Source of the DNA: JALHSW01 sp963720675
Lineage (GTDB): Bacteria > Actinomycetota > Acidimicrobiia > IMCC26256 > PALSA-555
Reading direction: 5' to 3'
Length of the DNA stretch: 64,000 bases
NCBI GenBank assembly: GCA_963720675.1
Contig: CAVRGH010000010.1
Span: 1,984,001-2,048,000 of the forward strand
Shown: piece by piece, positions 1-7,138 of the stretch
How the letters are laid out: every line of letters begins with the position of its first letter
Numbering within the stretch: the first letter of the stretch is position 1
Program-made: the position numbers and the translations under genes
The notes under the pieces: generated by a model
The model's database searches: none
What the model was told of the DNA's origin: nothing
The model's input: the letters and a program-made list of their open reading frames with translations, nothing else

Positions 1-336
1 TCGAGGAAGAAGAACAGCCCCTCGACCGCGAACGGGATGCCGAAGGCCGCGCCGTAGCGGTCCATGAAGTTCGGCCAGAGCAACCCGAACTCGAACGTGA
101 GCACCGTGCCCGTGACCGCGCCGACCGCGAAGGTGACGGCCATGTACTTCGACCACCGCTTCGCGAGCTCGAGGGCATCGGCGTCGTCGTGCTTGATCGC
201 GCGGTAGTTGGCGATCAACGCCATGAACGCCCACGACGACGCCGAGAGGCACGAGGATGATGTGCGCCGCGAGCGTGAACGCCATCTGGCCCCGCGCCCA
301 CGGGACGGGGTTCACTGCCAGCAGCAACTGCGACAT
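1..336 (-). CDS. cydA: cytochrome bd-type ubiquinol oxidase subunit I, 5' part, frameshifted
   Basis: This is the N-terminal part of the haem-bearing subunit of a bd-type quinol oxidase, which reduces O2 at high affinity in the membrane. The gene starts at the ATG ending at 336 after an AGGAGT ribosome site, and it runs off the left edge. The first codons give an N-terminus of the form MSQLLLAVNPVPWARGQMAF and then a helix ending HIILVPLG. The family sequence resumes in another frame as SSWAFMALIANYRA, later MAVTFAVGAVTGTVL and FAVEGLFFFLE. The two frames meet near 235-250, so one or two bases are wrong or the gene is broken. It starts 10 bases after the K+ channel gene and is probably cotranscribed with it. 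The family call is firm; whether the gene is functional is uncertain. Confidence 0.85.
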   Translation of the reverse strand, partial: MSQLLLAVNPVPWARGQMAFTLAAHIILVPLGVVVGVHGVDRQLPRDQARRRRCPRAREAVVEVHGRHLRGRRGHGHGAHVRVRVALAELHGPLRRGLRHPVRGRGAVLLPR

Positions 337-346
337 CAGGGCACTC

Positions 347-1096
347 CTAGGCCTTCGGACCCGACGACTGTTCGCCCGACGGAGCCGATGGTACGTCCTG
401 CTGTTGGCGCAGGCGCGACATGCCGTTCGTCGCCATCCGCCCGACGAGCAGCGCCACGATGACCACGAGGTAGAGCTGCCCCGACAGCGCCTCGAGGACC
501 GAGACCGCACGCCCGAGGCCGGTCCCGGCCGTGAAGTCGCCATAGCCGGTCGTGGTGAGGGTGACGAAGCTGAAGTACAGGTAGTCGGCCGACGTCGCGT
601 GCGCGGTCTGCGCGAAGAACGGCTCCGAGATCAGGTCGCCGATCGCGCCGAAGAGGAACGAGAACAGCATGCCCAGCATCATGTAGATGCACAGCGCGCC
701 GAGCACGGTATGGATATCGACGACACCCCGTCGAGCGATCGCTCGCGCGATCACGACCGGCGCCGCGACGACGACCAGGAACGACAGGATCCCGAAGACG
801 CCCGACGTCGGCGGCTCGTCGTTGATCGCCGCCACCAGCGCGCCCAGGAACGCGAGGAGCGCGACCACGGTCGCGATGCGCATGAGGTGACGTCCGACCC
901 CCGACGCGACGAACGCCATCACGAGGGTGGCGCCCTGGAGCGCGACGGTCACGACCCGGTACCAGGCGCCGTCGAAGCCGGACGCCTCGACGACGAACGT
1001 GGTGAACAGCAGGAGCAGGACGATCCCGTAGCGGAACCCGGGCAGCTTCGCCTCGAGGGTCCCCTCATCCGGGGTGTCCTGGTCGTCAGCGGCCAT
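347..1096 (-). CDS. two-transmembrane-type potassium/ion channel protein
   Basis: 249 aa membrane protein. The C-terminal half carries a pore loop with the K+ selectivity filter TTTGYGDF (around residues 186-193), flanked by hydrophobic helices, as in the Ion_trans_2 family. The N-terminal half adds about four further hydrophobic segments. No RCK/TrkA nucleotide-binding domain is visible in the short C-terminal tail, so it should not be a classical ligand-gated bacterial K+ channel. It begins 3 bases after the glutamate decarboxylase stop and ends 10 bases before cydA, so the three genes look like one operon. A role in potassium flux during pH or respiratory stress is an inference from those neighbours. 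Confidence 0.85.
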   Translation of the reverse strand: MAADDQDTPDEGTLEAKLPGFRYGIVLLLLFTTFVVEASGFDGAWYRVVTVALQGATLVMAFVASGVGRHLMRIATVVALLAFLGALVAAINDEPPTSGVFGILSFLVVVAAPVVIARAIARRGVVDIHTVLGALCIYMMLGMLFSFLFGAIGDLISEPFFAQTAHATSADYLYFSFVTLTTTGYGDFTAGTGLGRAVSVLEALSGQLYLVVIVALLVGRMATNGMSRLRQQQDVPSAPSGEQSSGPKA

Positions 1097-1099
1097 GGC

Positions 1100-2492
1100 T
1101 CAGTGGTGGAACCCTTCGCCGTGCTCACTCGGCGGCAGCGGCGCCGGGAGCTTCTCGAAGTACGCAACGTGACGCTGCAGGTCGGCGACGAGCAGGTCGG
1201 CGAGATCACGGGAGAACCCGTTCTTGACGACGATGCGGAGCGCGGCGACGTCCTGGCGGTTCTCCGGGAAGGTGTACGCAGGCACCAGCCAGCCACGATC
1301 ACGGAGTCGCTCCGACACGTCGAACACGGTGTAGGGGACGCTCGTGTCCGAGAGCTGGAACGCGAACACGGGCAGCTCGCTCCCGTCGGTGATCAGCGCG
1401 AACGGTCCGGCCTTGGCGACGGCGTCCGCGGTGTACCGGGCGACGTCGCGGCACTCCTGCTGGACCTTCTTGTACCCGTCGAAGCCGAGACGCAGGAAGT
1501 TGTAGTACTGCGCGACGACCTGGTTCCCCGGGACGCGAGAAGTTGAGCCCGAACGTCGGCATGTTGCCGCCGAGGTAGTTGACCTTGAACACCAGGTCGT
1601 CGGGCAGCGCATCGGGATCGCGCCAGATCGCCCAGCCGATGCCGGGGTACACGAGCCCGTACTTGTGCCCGGACGCGTTGATGGACTGCACCCGCGGCAG
1701 CCGGAAGTCCCACTCCAGATCCGGGTCGATGAACGGCGCCACGAAGCCACCCGACGCCCCGTCGACGTGCACCGGGACGTCGAGTCCGGTGTCGGCCTGC
1801 AGCTTGTCGAGCGCGGCGCAGATGTCGGCGATGGGCTCGTAGCTGCCGTCGAAGGTGGAGCCGAGCACGGCGACGACACCGATCGTGTTCTCGTCGCAGA
1901 GGCCGACCGCCTGCTCGGGGGTGAGGTGGTAGCTGTCGCCTTCCATCGGGGCGAGGCGGGCCTCGACGTCCCAGTAGCGGGCGAACTTCTCCCAGCACAC
2001 CTGGACGTTCGCGCCCATGACCATGTTGGGGGTGTCGGTGGGCTTCCCCTTGGCCTTCTGACGATCGCGCCAGCGCCACTTCAGGGCCATGCCCGCGAGC
2101 ATCGCGGCCTCGCTCGAGCCGGTCGTCGACGTCCCCGTCGCCTCGTCGGCGTCGGGCGAGTTCCAGAGCCGGCTCAACATGTTCACGCAGCGCATCTCGA
2201 GCTCGGCCGTGGCCGGGTACTCGTCCTTGTCGATCATGTTCTTGTCGAACGTGTCGGCCATGAGTCGGTTGGCCTGCGGATCCATCCAGGTGGTCACGAA
2301 CGTTGCGAGGTTCAATCGCGAGTTCCCGTCGAGCATCAGCTCGTCGTGGATGTACTGATAGATGGTGTCGCCATCGGACTCGAAGTCGGGGATCGTGTGC
2401 CGCGGCGCGCGTCGTTCCTCGCCGGGGCGCGCGTACATGGGACTGAGCAGCAGCGGCTTCAGGTCGTCGACGAGCTTCTTGTGCAGGGCCAC
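1100..2492 (-). CDS. gad: glutamate decarboxylase (PLP-dependent), one-base frameshift
   Basis: Decarboxylates glutamate to GABA, consuming a proton (acid resistance). The PLP lysine lies in the motif INASGHKYGLVYPG, and the cofactor-contact sequence HVDGASGGF is present. The N-terminal 350 or so residues read in one frame up to NFSRPG; the C-terminal part resumes as NQVVAQYYNFLRLGFDGY in the next frame and ends GEGFHH. Removing one C from the CCCC run at 1526-1529 joins them into about 463 aa, the usual GadA/B length. The GTG at 2492 is preferred because GAGGAG lies five bases ahead; the in-frame GTG at 2498 has no room for a ribosome site. The shift is probably a homopolymer error, but a real disruption cannot be excluded. 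Confidence 0.9.
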
Positions 2493-2526
2493 GGTCACTC
2501 CTCATGGGGCGGTCGAGACGACGCTA

Positions 2527-2561
2527 CCCCCGGACCGACGACCGAAGTCGCGGTCCGGGGG
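2527..2561. terminator. strong hairpin between DUF7144 gene and gad
   Basis: A perfect 11-bp inverted repeat, CCCCCGGACCG at 2527-2537 and CGGTCCGGGGG at 2551-2561, with a 13-base loop. It starts about 30 bases after the DUF7144 stop and ends about 35 bases before the gad start on the minus strand. There is no T tract, so termination is inferred from stem strength and position. Confidence 0.6.
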
Positions 2562-2589
2562 CAGCAGTCGGGTACTTCGATGGATCGAG

Positions 2590-2998
2590 CTAGACGAGCA
2601 TCTCGTCTTCCTTGCCGCAGTGCACGGCGATCCCGTAGATGATGAAGACGTCGATCAGGATCATCGTGAACGACCAGAACGTGTTGTGGTCCAAGTACGC
2701 CAGCTGGACGATCAGGTTCACGCTCACCACGAGGATCGCGACCACTCGGGCCCAGGTCGCGCCGCCGAGCATCGCGAACCCGGCGAGGATCAGGATGATC
2801 CCGAGGATCAGGACGACCCAGCCCCACGTCTTGATGTTCTGTGTCAGCGGCAGGGTCTCGAGCTTCCCGTTGGCGACACCCGCGATCGCGGACGACCGCG
2901 TCGAGCGCGACGAGCCCGTCGATGACGTTGAAGAACCCCACGATCATGAGCAGGATCCCGACGAAGGTCTTCCAGCCGTAGCTCGGCCTTCCAGCCAT
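2590..2998 (-). CDS. DUF7144-like four-helix membrane protein, frameshifted
   Basis: Small membrane protein of about 135 aa. It starts MAGRPSYGWKTFVGILLMIV, with helix 1 continuing to VIDGLVALDA. The frame then changes near 2890-2905 (reads into AIAGVANGKLETLPLTQNIK) and continues with three more helices, LILGIILILAGFAMLGG, VVAILVVSVNLIVQLAYL and FTMILIDVFIIYGIAV, ending in a short polar tail. This resembles the actinobacterial DUF7144 family, whose function is unknown. An array of TCCAAC repeats lies immediately upstream, which suggests dedicated control, and a strong hairpin follows the stop. One base needs correction for a single reading frame. Confidence 0.7.
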
Positions 2999-3030
2999 GT
3001 GCTTCTCCCCTTGTTTGGAGTATGGGTCTT

Positions 3031-3078
3031 GTTGGACTTGGGTTGGAACTCTGTTGGATTGCGGTTGGATCGGTTGGA
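3031..3078 (-). promoter_or_regulatory. phased direct-repeat operator: five TCCAAC units
   Basis: The hexamer GTTGGA (TCCAAC on the gene strand) begins at 3031, 3042, 3053, 3064 and 3073, so three successive steps are exactly 11 bp and the last is 9 bp. A related GTTTGGA begins at 3013. The array lies 33-80 bases upstream of the DUF7144 start. An 11-bp period puts every unit on the same helix face and is typical of direct-repeat operators of OmpR/PhoB-type regulators; the factor here is unknown. Confidence 0.65.
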
Positions 3079-3104
3079 GTATTGCGCGGCTCGCGCTCCC
3101 GCGC

Positions 3105-3536
3105 TCAGATCCCCGACAGGAGCCCGAGCTGCTCGATCAGGGAAACCTCGTCCCAGTACTGGCGGAACGACCGGATGCGGTCGTCATCGAACTCCGCAAT
3201 GGTCACCCCCCGGAGGCGGCACCGTAGCCCGGTCGGTTCGATGACGAGGTCGTCGTCGATGACAAGGGGGCCGGAGTGCGTCGCGGTCGCCACCCACTCC
3301 ACGCAGGCCCGGTCCCCGGAGACGTCGAGCGGAGCGAGCTCGAGCTCGATCTCGGAGAACGCCTCCTCGCGGTCCTCGAGTTCGACGGCGAGCTCCGCGG
3401 CCGAGGACACCGTGATCGATGGCGACCACGCTCGCACGTCCTCGGTGTAGAGATCCGCGATCACGCTGCTGTCGCCAACGATGCTCGCCTCGATCCCACG
3501 CACCAACACCGCCGCTCGAACCGCGTTCGAGGCCAT
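3105..3536 (-). CDS. NTF2/SnoaL-like fold protein
   Basis: 143 aa soluble protein with the cone-shaped NTF2-like pattern: an N-terminal helix, DLYTEDVRAWSP near residues 28-39, then alternating beta strands such as RACVEWVATATHSG and LRCRLRGVTIAEF, and the closing segment DDRIRSFRQYWDEVSLIEQLG. Proteins of this kind bind or isomerise small hydrophobic molecules, but no specific catalytic set can be assigned. The ATG shares one base with the TGA of the SHOCT gene upstream (TGATG), so the two are translationally coupled. The TCCAAC array follows its stop. Confidence 0.7.
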   Translation of the reverse strand: MASNAVRAAVLVRGIEASIVGDSSVIADLYTEDVRAWSPSITVSSAAELAVELEDREEAFSEIELELAPLDVSGDRACVEWVATATHSGPLVIDDDLVIEPTGLRCRLRGVTIAEFDDDRIRSFRQYWDEVSLIEQLGLLSGI

Positions 3537-3820
3537 CAGATGCCCAACGCCTTCGCCTTGGCCGCAGTGAACTCGTCGTCGGTCAGCGCGCCCGACGCGT
3601 GCAGCTGGGCGAGCCGCTCGACCTCACCGGCGGCGTCGGTCGGCGGGGTCGACGGGGGTGCCGGAGGTGGGCCCTGCGTCGCGGCGAACGCCGCCTGGGC
3701 CTGGTCGTTGACCTCGGCCTGGGCCTGGTTGCTCTTGCCCATGTGGTAGGCGGTGCCGGCGACGGCCGCGCCAGCCGCGAGCCGCATCAGCGGACGACGA
3801 CGACGCATGAACAGACCCAT
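3536..3820 (-). CDS. SHOCT-domain small membrane-associated protein
   Basis: 94 aa. An arginine-rich start (MGLFMRRRRPLMR) leads into a weak hydrophobic segment, then a proline-rich linker (PPPAPPSTPPTD). The C-terminal SHOCT motif is EVERLAQLHASGALTDDEFTAAKAKAL, from about residue 66 onward. SHOCT is a short oligomerisation module with no known catalysis. The ATG at 3820 follows a GGGGAGC ribosome site; a longer frame to 3877 lacks one. It is the first gene after the LuxR regulator, and a CACCC-N4-GGGATGAT motif lies 60-80 bases upstream, so it may be a target of that regulator. Confidence 0.75.
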   Translation of the reverse strand: MGLFMRRRRPLMRLAAGAAVAGTAYHMGKSNQAQAEVNDQAQAAFAATQGPPPAPPSTPPTDAAGEVERLAQLHASGALTDDEFTAAKAKALGI

Positions 3821-3879
3821 GAGTGCTCCCCTCAGCCGCTGACGCTTGTGCCATCCAAGCGCTGCAAGGGACGCCACGC

Positions 3880-3900
3880 ATCACCCCAGCGGGATGATTC
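3880..3900 (+). promoter_or_regulatory. 21-bp motif site A (MalT-box-like), upstream of SHOCT gene
   Basis: The bases fit wTCACCC-N4-sGGAKGAYnC, here with CAGC as spacer and GGGATGAT as right half. The same arrangement with identical spacing occurs at 7085, 14080 and 16929, each upstream of a transcription unit. It lies just past the stop of the LuxR/MalT-type gene. The right half resembles the E. coli MalT box core GGGA(T/G)GA. Function is inferred. Confidence 0.55.
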
Positions 3901-3905
3901 TCCCG

Positions 3906-6151
3906 TCAGCGTTCGAGGATCCCCATCCGCTGCGCGTGTTCGACCGCAGCGGCACGGGAGCTGACCCCGAACTTCCGGTAGACCGCGATTGCCTGCGTCT
4001 TGACGGTGTTGCGCGAGACGAAGAGCTGGCCGGCGATCTCCCCGAAGCTGAGGTGCGTCGGCAACATACGCAACACGCGAAACTCGGCCGGTGTGAGCGC
4101 CACCGAGCTCCCGCCGACGAGTGACGCGGTGTCGTCGACCGTGCGTCGAACGGATGCGCAGCTCTCGGCCAGGCTGCCGGAGTCCGGATAGCGAGCGAGC
4201 AGACGGTCGGCCTCGTTGACCTCCGCACGCGCTGTAGCGAGGTCGCCCAGCATCAGGGCGACCCGGGCGAGCAGCACGCGCGCCTCGATCGCACCCCACG
4301 GTGCGACGCCGACGAAGCGATCGAGGAGAAAGGCGGAGTGCTTCGCCTGTTCCCGCGCTTCCGCGAAGTCGCCGTCGGCGGCCTGGAGCACTGCAGCCGC
4401 CGCGTACACCAGGACCATCGCGGGACGCTCCGAGAGCTGCTGCTCGTCGACGATCCCGAGGGCCCGGTCGACCAGCCGACGGGCCTCGCGGGGATCGCCC
4501 TCGGCCCACTCGAGCTGCGCCAGCTGCGCCAGCGCCTGCGCTGCGGTCGCGACAACCCACGGGAAGCTTCGCCGGACCGCCTCGTCCAGGAAGGTGCGAG
4601 CGCGCGCGGTGTCGCCCGACAGCAGCTGGGCCGAACCGGCGAGAAAGTGCGCCACCGCCTGGAACAGACTGTCGTCGACGAGCGTCGCGATCGACCGCTC
4701 CGCGTCTTCGCACATCTGGGTGATCCCGTCCTTGGCCACGAGGGCGGACAGGAGCGCGACCGCGGCAGGGAGCGGGGTCCCGTCGGGCAGCACGGTGGCA
4801 GGATCGAAGCGCTCCGCCGCGCCCAGCCATTGGTCCACGGCCGCGACGTCGCCCACCGTGAGCGATTCCCACGCCGAAGCGACTGCGAGCACCGGCGTGC
4901 GCGACCGCTGCTCGAGGTCGAAGTCGTCGAGCAGGCGGCTGACGGTCGCGGCCCGGCCGTCACCGAGGTACATCGGGGTGACCCGCCAGATGAGGCCGAG
5001 GACGCGGTCGAGATCCCCTGCGGCGCGTGCGTGGGCGATTGCGCTGTCCAGGTCACCGGCGCCTTCGCACCACGCACTCGCCCGCCGGGCCAGCCCACGC
5101 GCGCGTTCCGCGTCACGACGCCAGAGCTCCGAACAGAGCATCTCGGCAAAGAGATGGTGGTAGCGGTAGGTCTCGCCGACGTTGTCGAGCGGCACCACGA
5201 AGAGGTTCGAGCGGGCGAGCTGCTCCAGCCGCTCGGCCGAGCCGGTCGAGCCGGTGACCGCGTCGCACGCGCTCCCCGACAGCCGGTCGAGGATCGACGT
5301 CGCCAAGAGGAACTCGAGCGTCTCTGCGGGGAGCGCCTGGAGCACCTCGTCCCGGAGGTAGTCCGCGACGAGCCGCTCAGAGCCGCGGAACTGGGTCGCA
5401 GCAGCTGCAGGCGATTCGTGCTCCCGAACCGCGAGGGCGGCGAGGTACAGGCCGGCCGGCCACCCCTCGGCGCATGCCACCAGGTCGCGGGCCTGCCCCA
5501 CGTCGATCTCGACGCCCGCAGCGTCCAGCAGCCTCACTCCCTCGTCTTCGGTCATCGCGAGGCTGGTCGCGTCGATCCGGTGCAGGTGCGCACTCGTCAC
5601 GAGTCGGGCGATCGGGATCTCGGGCTCCGCGCGTCCCGCGAGCACCAGCAGGCAACCGTCCGGAACGTGCTCCACCACGGTCCGGAGGGCACCCAGGGCG
5701 CCGGCGCTCCGGAGCAGGTGGACGTCGTCGAGCACGAGGAGGTACGGCCCGCGCGCGAGGCGACGGCTCGGCCCAGCCGGGGCAGGCGAACCGACTCGAG
5801 ATCCGCCTGCGAGCGGGTGAGTCCGGTGACGAGCTCGGGATCCAGCGGGTCGATCCGGTCGAGCGCAGCCGCGAGATACCTCAGGAGCACCGTGGGGTCG
5901 TCGTCACCCTCGGAGATCGACAGCCACCCGACTCGGCGGCCGTCCTCCTCGGCCCAACGCGCGAGCAGGCTCGTCTTGCCGTAGCCCGCCGGCGCGACCA
6001 CGACCACCGTCGTGGTGGGCTCGCTGGTGAGCACACCGTCGAGGCGCCTCCGCGGCACCACACCGGGCCGCACGGTCGGTGCGCGCAGCTTCGTCTCGAT
6101 CGGAACCGGTAATGCGGTCCCTGCCTCACCGCTCGCCGCCACGCCGCACAC
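3906..6151 (-). CDS. LuxR-family ATP-dependent (MalT/LAL-type) transcriptional regulator, frameshifted
   Basis: Signal-transducing ATPase with a LuxR DNA-binding end, about 748 aa. The N-terminal part carries a Walker A motif, APAGYGKTSLL, near residue 53 and a short arginine-rich NB-ARC-like entry. The Walker B sequence LLVLDDVHLL is in a different frame; the switch is near 5745-5765. The middle holds TPR-like helical repeats of MalT type. The C-terminal helix-turn-helix reads LTPAEFRVLRMLPTHLSFGEIA, then VSRNTVKTQAIAVYRKFGV. Such regulators bind ATP and an inducer, oligomerise and activate promoters. It lies ahead of the SHOCT/NTF2 genes and next to a MalT-box-like site. One or two bases must be corrected to read through. 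Confidence 0.85.
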
Positions 6152-6217
6152 GATAACGAAGGCGGGATCCCCCGCCCGCCGCCACGGTCGAAAAGGACCG
6201 GCTCGGTCCGGAACGCG

Positions 6218-7021
6218 TCAGGCAGGAGGTGGATCGTCGGGGACCAGTCCGAGGTCACGCAGCTCCCGCTGCGATTTCCCGGCGAGCTTGCGGCCGAGCA
6301 GCGGTCGCCCGTCACTGTGCTGGTAGACGCCCTTGGGCTCGCGTGCCAGCGGCTCCTCCCAGCCCCGATAGAGCGCCAGGAGTCGGAACACGAAGGCCAC
6401 GACGAACGCGATCCCCACCGCGGCCCACCCCTCGAGGCCGGCCTGGTCGCAGGCCACCCACAGGCCGGCGGCGAGCACGGCCGTCGCGACGAACCACTCG
6501 CCCTGGACGAACTGCTTCGGTGGCACGCCGGACGTGATGTCGATCAGATACCGGCCGGTCGTCGCCCCGACGACCCCGATGGCAAGTGCCGCGAGCAGCG
6601 GCAAGCCGGCACTGATCGCCGCGTAGGCGCCCATGATCGCGTACCACGGAAGCGAGAACGCCGTGGCGAACTGGAAGAGCCCCTCGCGGAAGAGCTGGCC
6701 CTTGCCGTACGCGAGGAGGTAGCCGACGACGCCGAACACGATGCACAGGGTGAGATAGGCCGGATTGGTGAACGCCGCCGGGACCTTGTTGAGAATGACA
6801 TCGCGGGTCACGCCCCCGCCGATGCCGCCGAGCACTGCCATGAGCAGGATCCCGGTTCGCGTGAACCGCTTGTAGTGATCCGGCCGGCGCGCGAGCAGCG
6901 CGCCGTTGAGCGCGTTCGTCGACGCTGCGATCAGGTCGACCGAGGTGTAGCCCCCGGTGAGCTTCCAATCACCGAACGACACCCCGAGCAGTGGAACGTG
7001 CGGCAGCAGTTGAGTGAGCAC
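6218..7021 (-). CDS. TRIC/UPF0126-family cation channel protein
   Basis: 267 aa with seven predicted membrane segments in two homologous halves. The family signature is visible: ASTNALNGALLARR near residue 33, then GILLMAVLGGIGGGVTRD, and in the second half AALAIGVVGATTGRYLIDITSG. Bacterial TRIC proteins form trimeric monovalent-cation (K+) channels. The C-terminal 50 residues form a polar tail (KGVYQHSDGRPLLGRKLAGK) longer than in the basic family. It is transcribed divergently from the flippase gene across 117 bases holding motif site B. With the K+ channel nearby, a role in potassium balance is plausible but not shown. Confidence 0.8.
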   Translation of the reverse strand: MLTQLLPHVPLLGVSFGDWKLTGGYTSVDLIAASTNALNGALLARRPDHYKRFTRTGILLMAVLGGIGGGVTRDVILNKVPAAFTNPAYLTLCIVFGVVGYLLAYGKGQLFREGLFQFATAFSLPWYAIMGAYAAISAGLPLLAALAIGVVGATTGRYLIDITSGVPPKQFVQGEWFVATAVLAAGLWVACDQAGLEGWAAVGIAFVVAFVFRLLALYRGWEEPLAREPKGVYQHSDGRPLLGRKLAGKSQRELRDLGLVPDDPPPA

Positions 7022-7084
7022 AGCCTCTCCTTGCAGAGTTTGGACGCAATCGCTGCGACGCTAACCACGCGGTCCGCCGTGCGA

Positions 7085-7105
7085 TTCACCCGGATGGGAT
7101 GACCC
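7085..7105 (+). promoter_or_regulatory. 21-bp motif site B in the TRIC/flippase divergent promoter
   Basis: Same pattern as site A: TTCACCC, a four-base spacer GGAT, then GGGATGAC and CC. It lies 64 bases from the TRIC start and 34 bases from the flippase start, so it could act on either gene. Confidence 0.5.
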
Positions 7106-7138
7106 GGTAGGAGCGAAAACCAGATACGGTCCCCGCCG

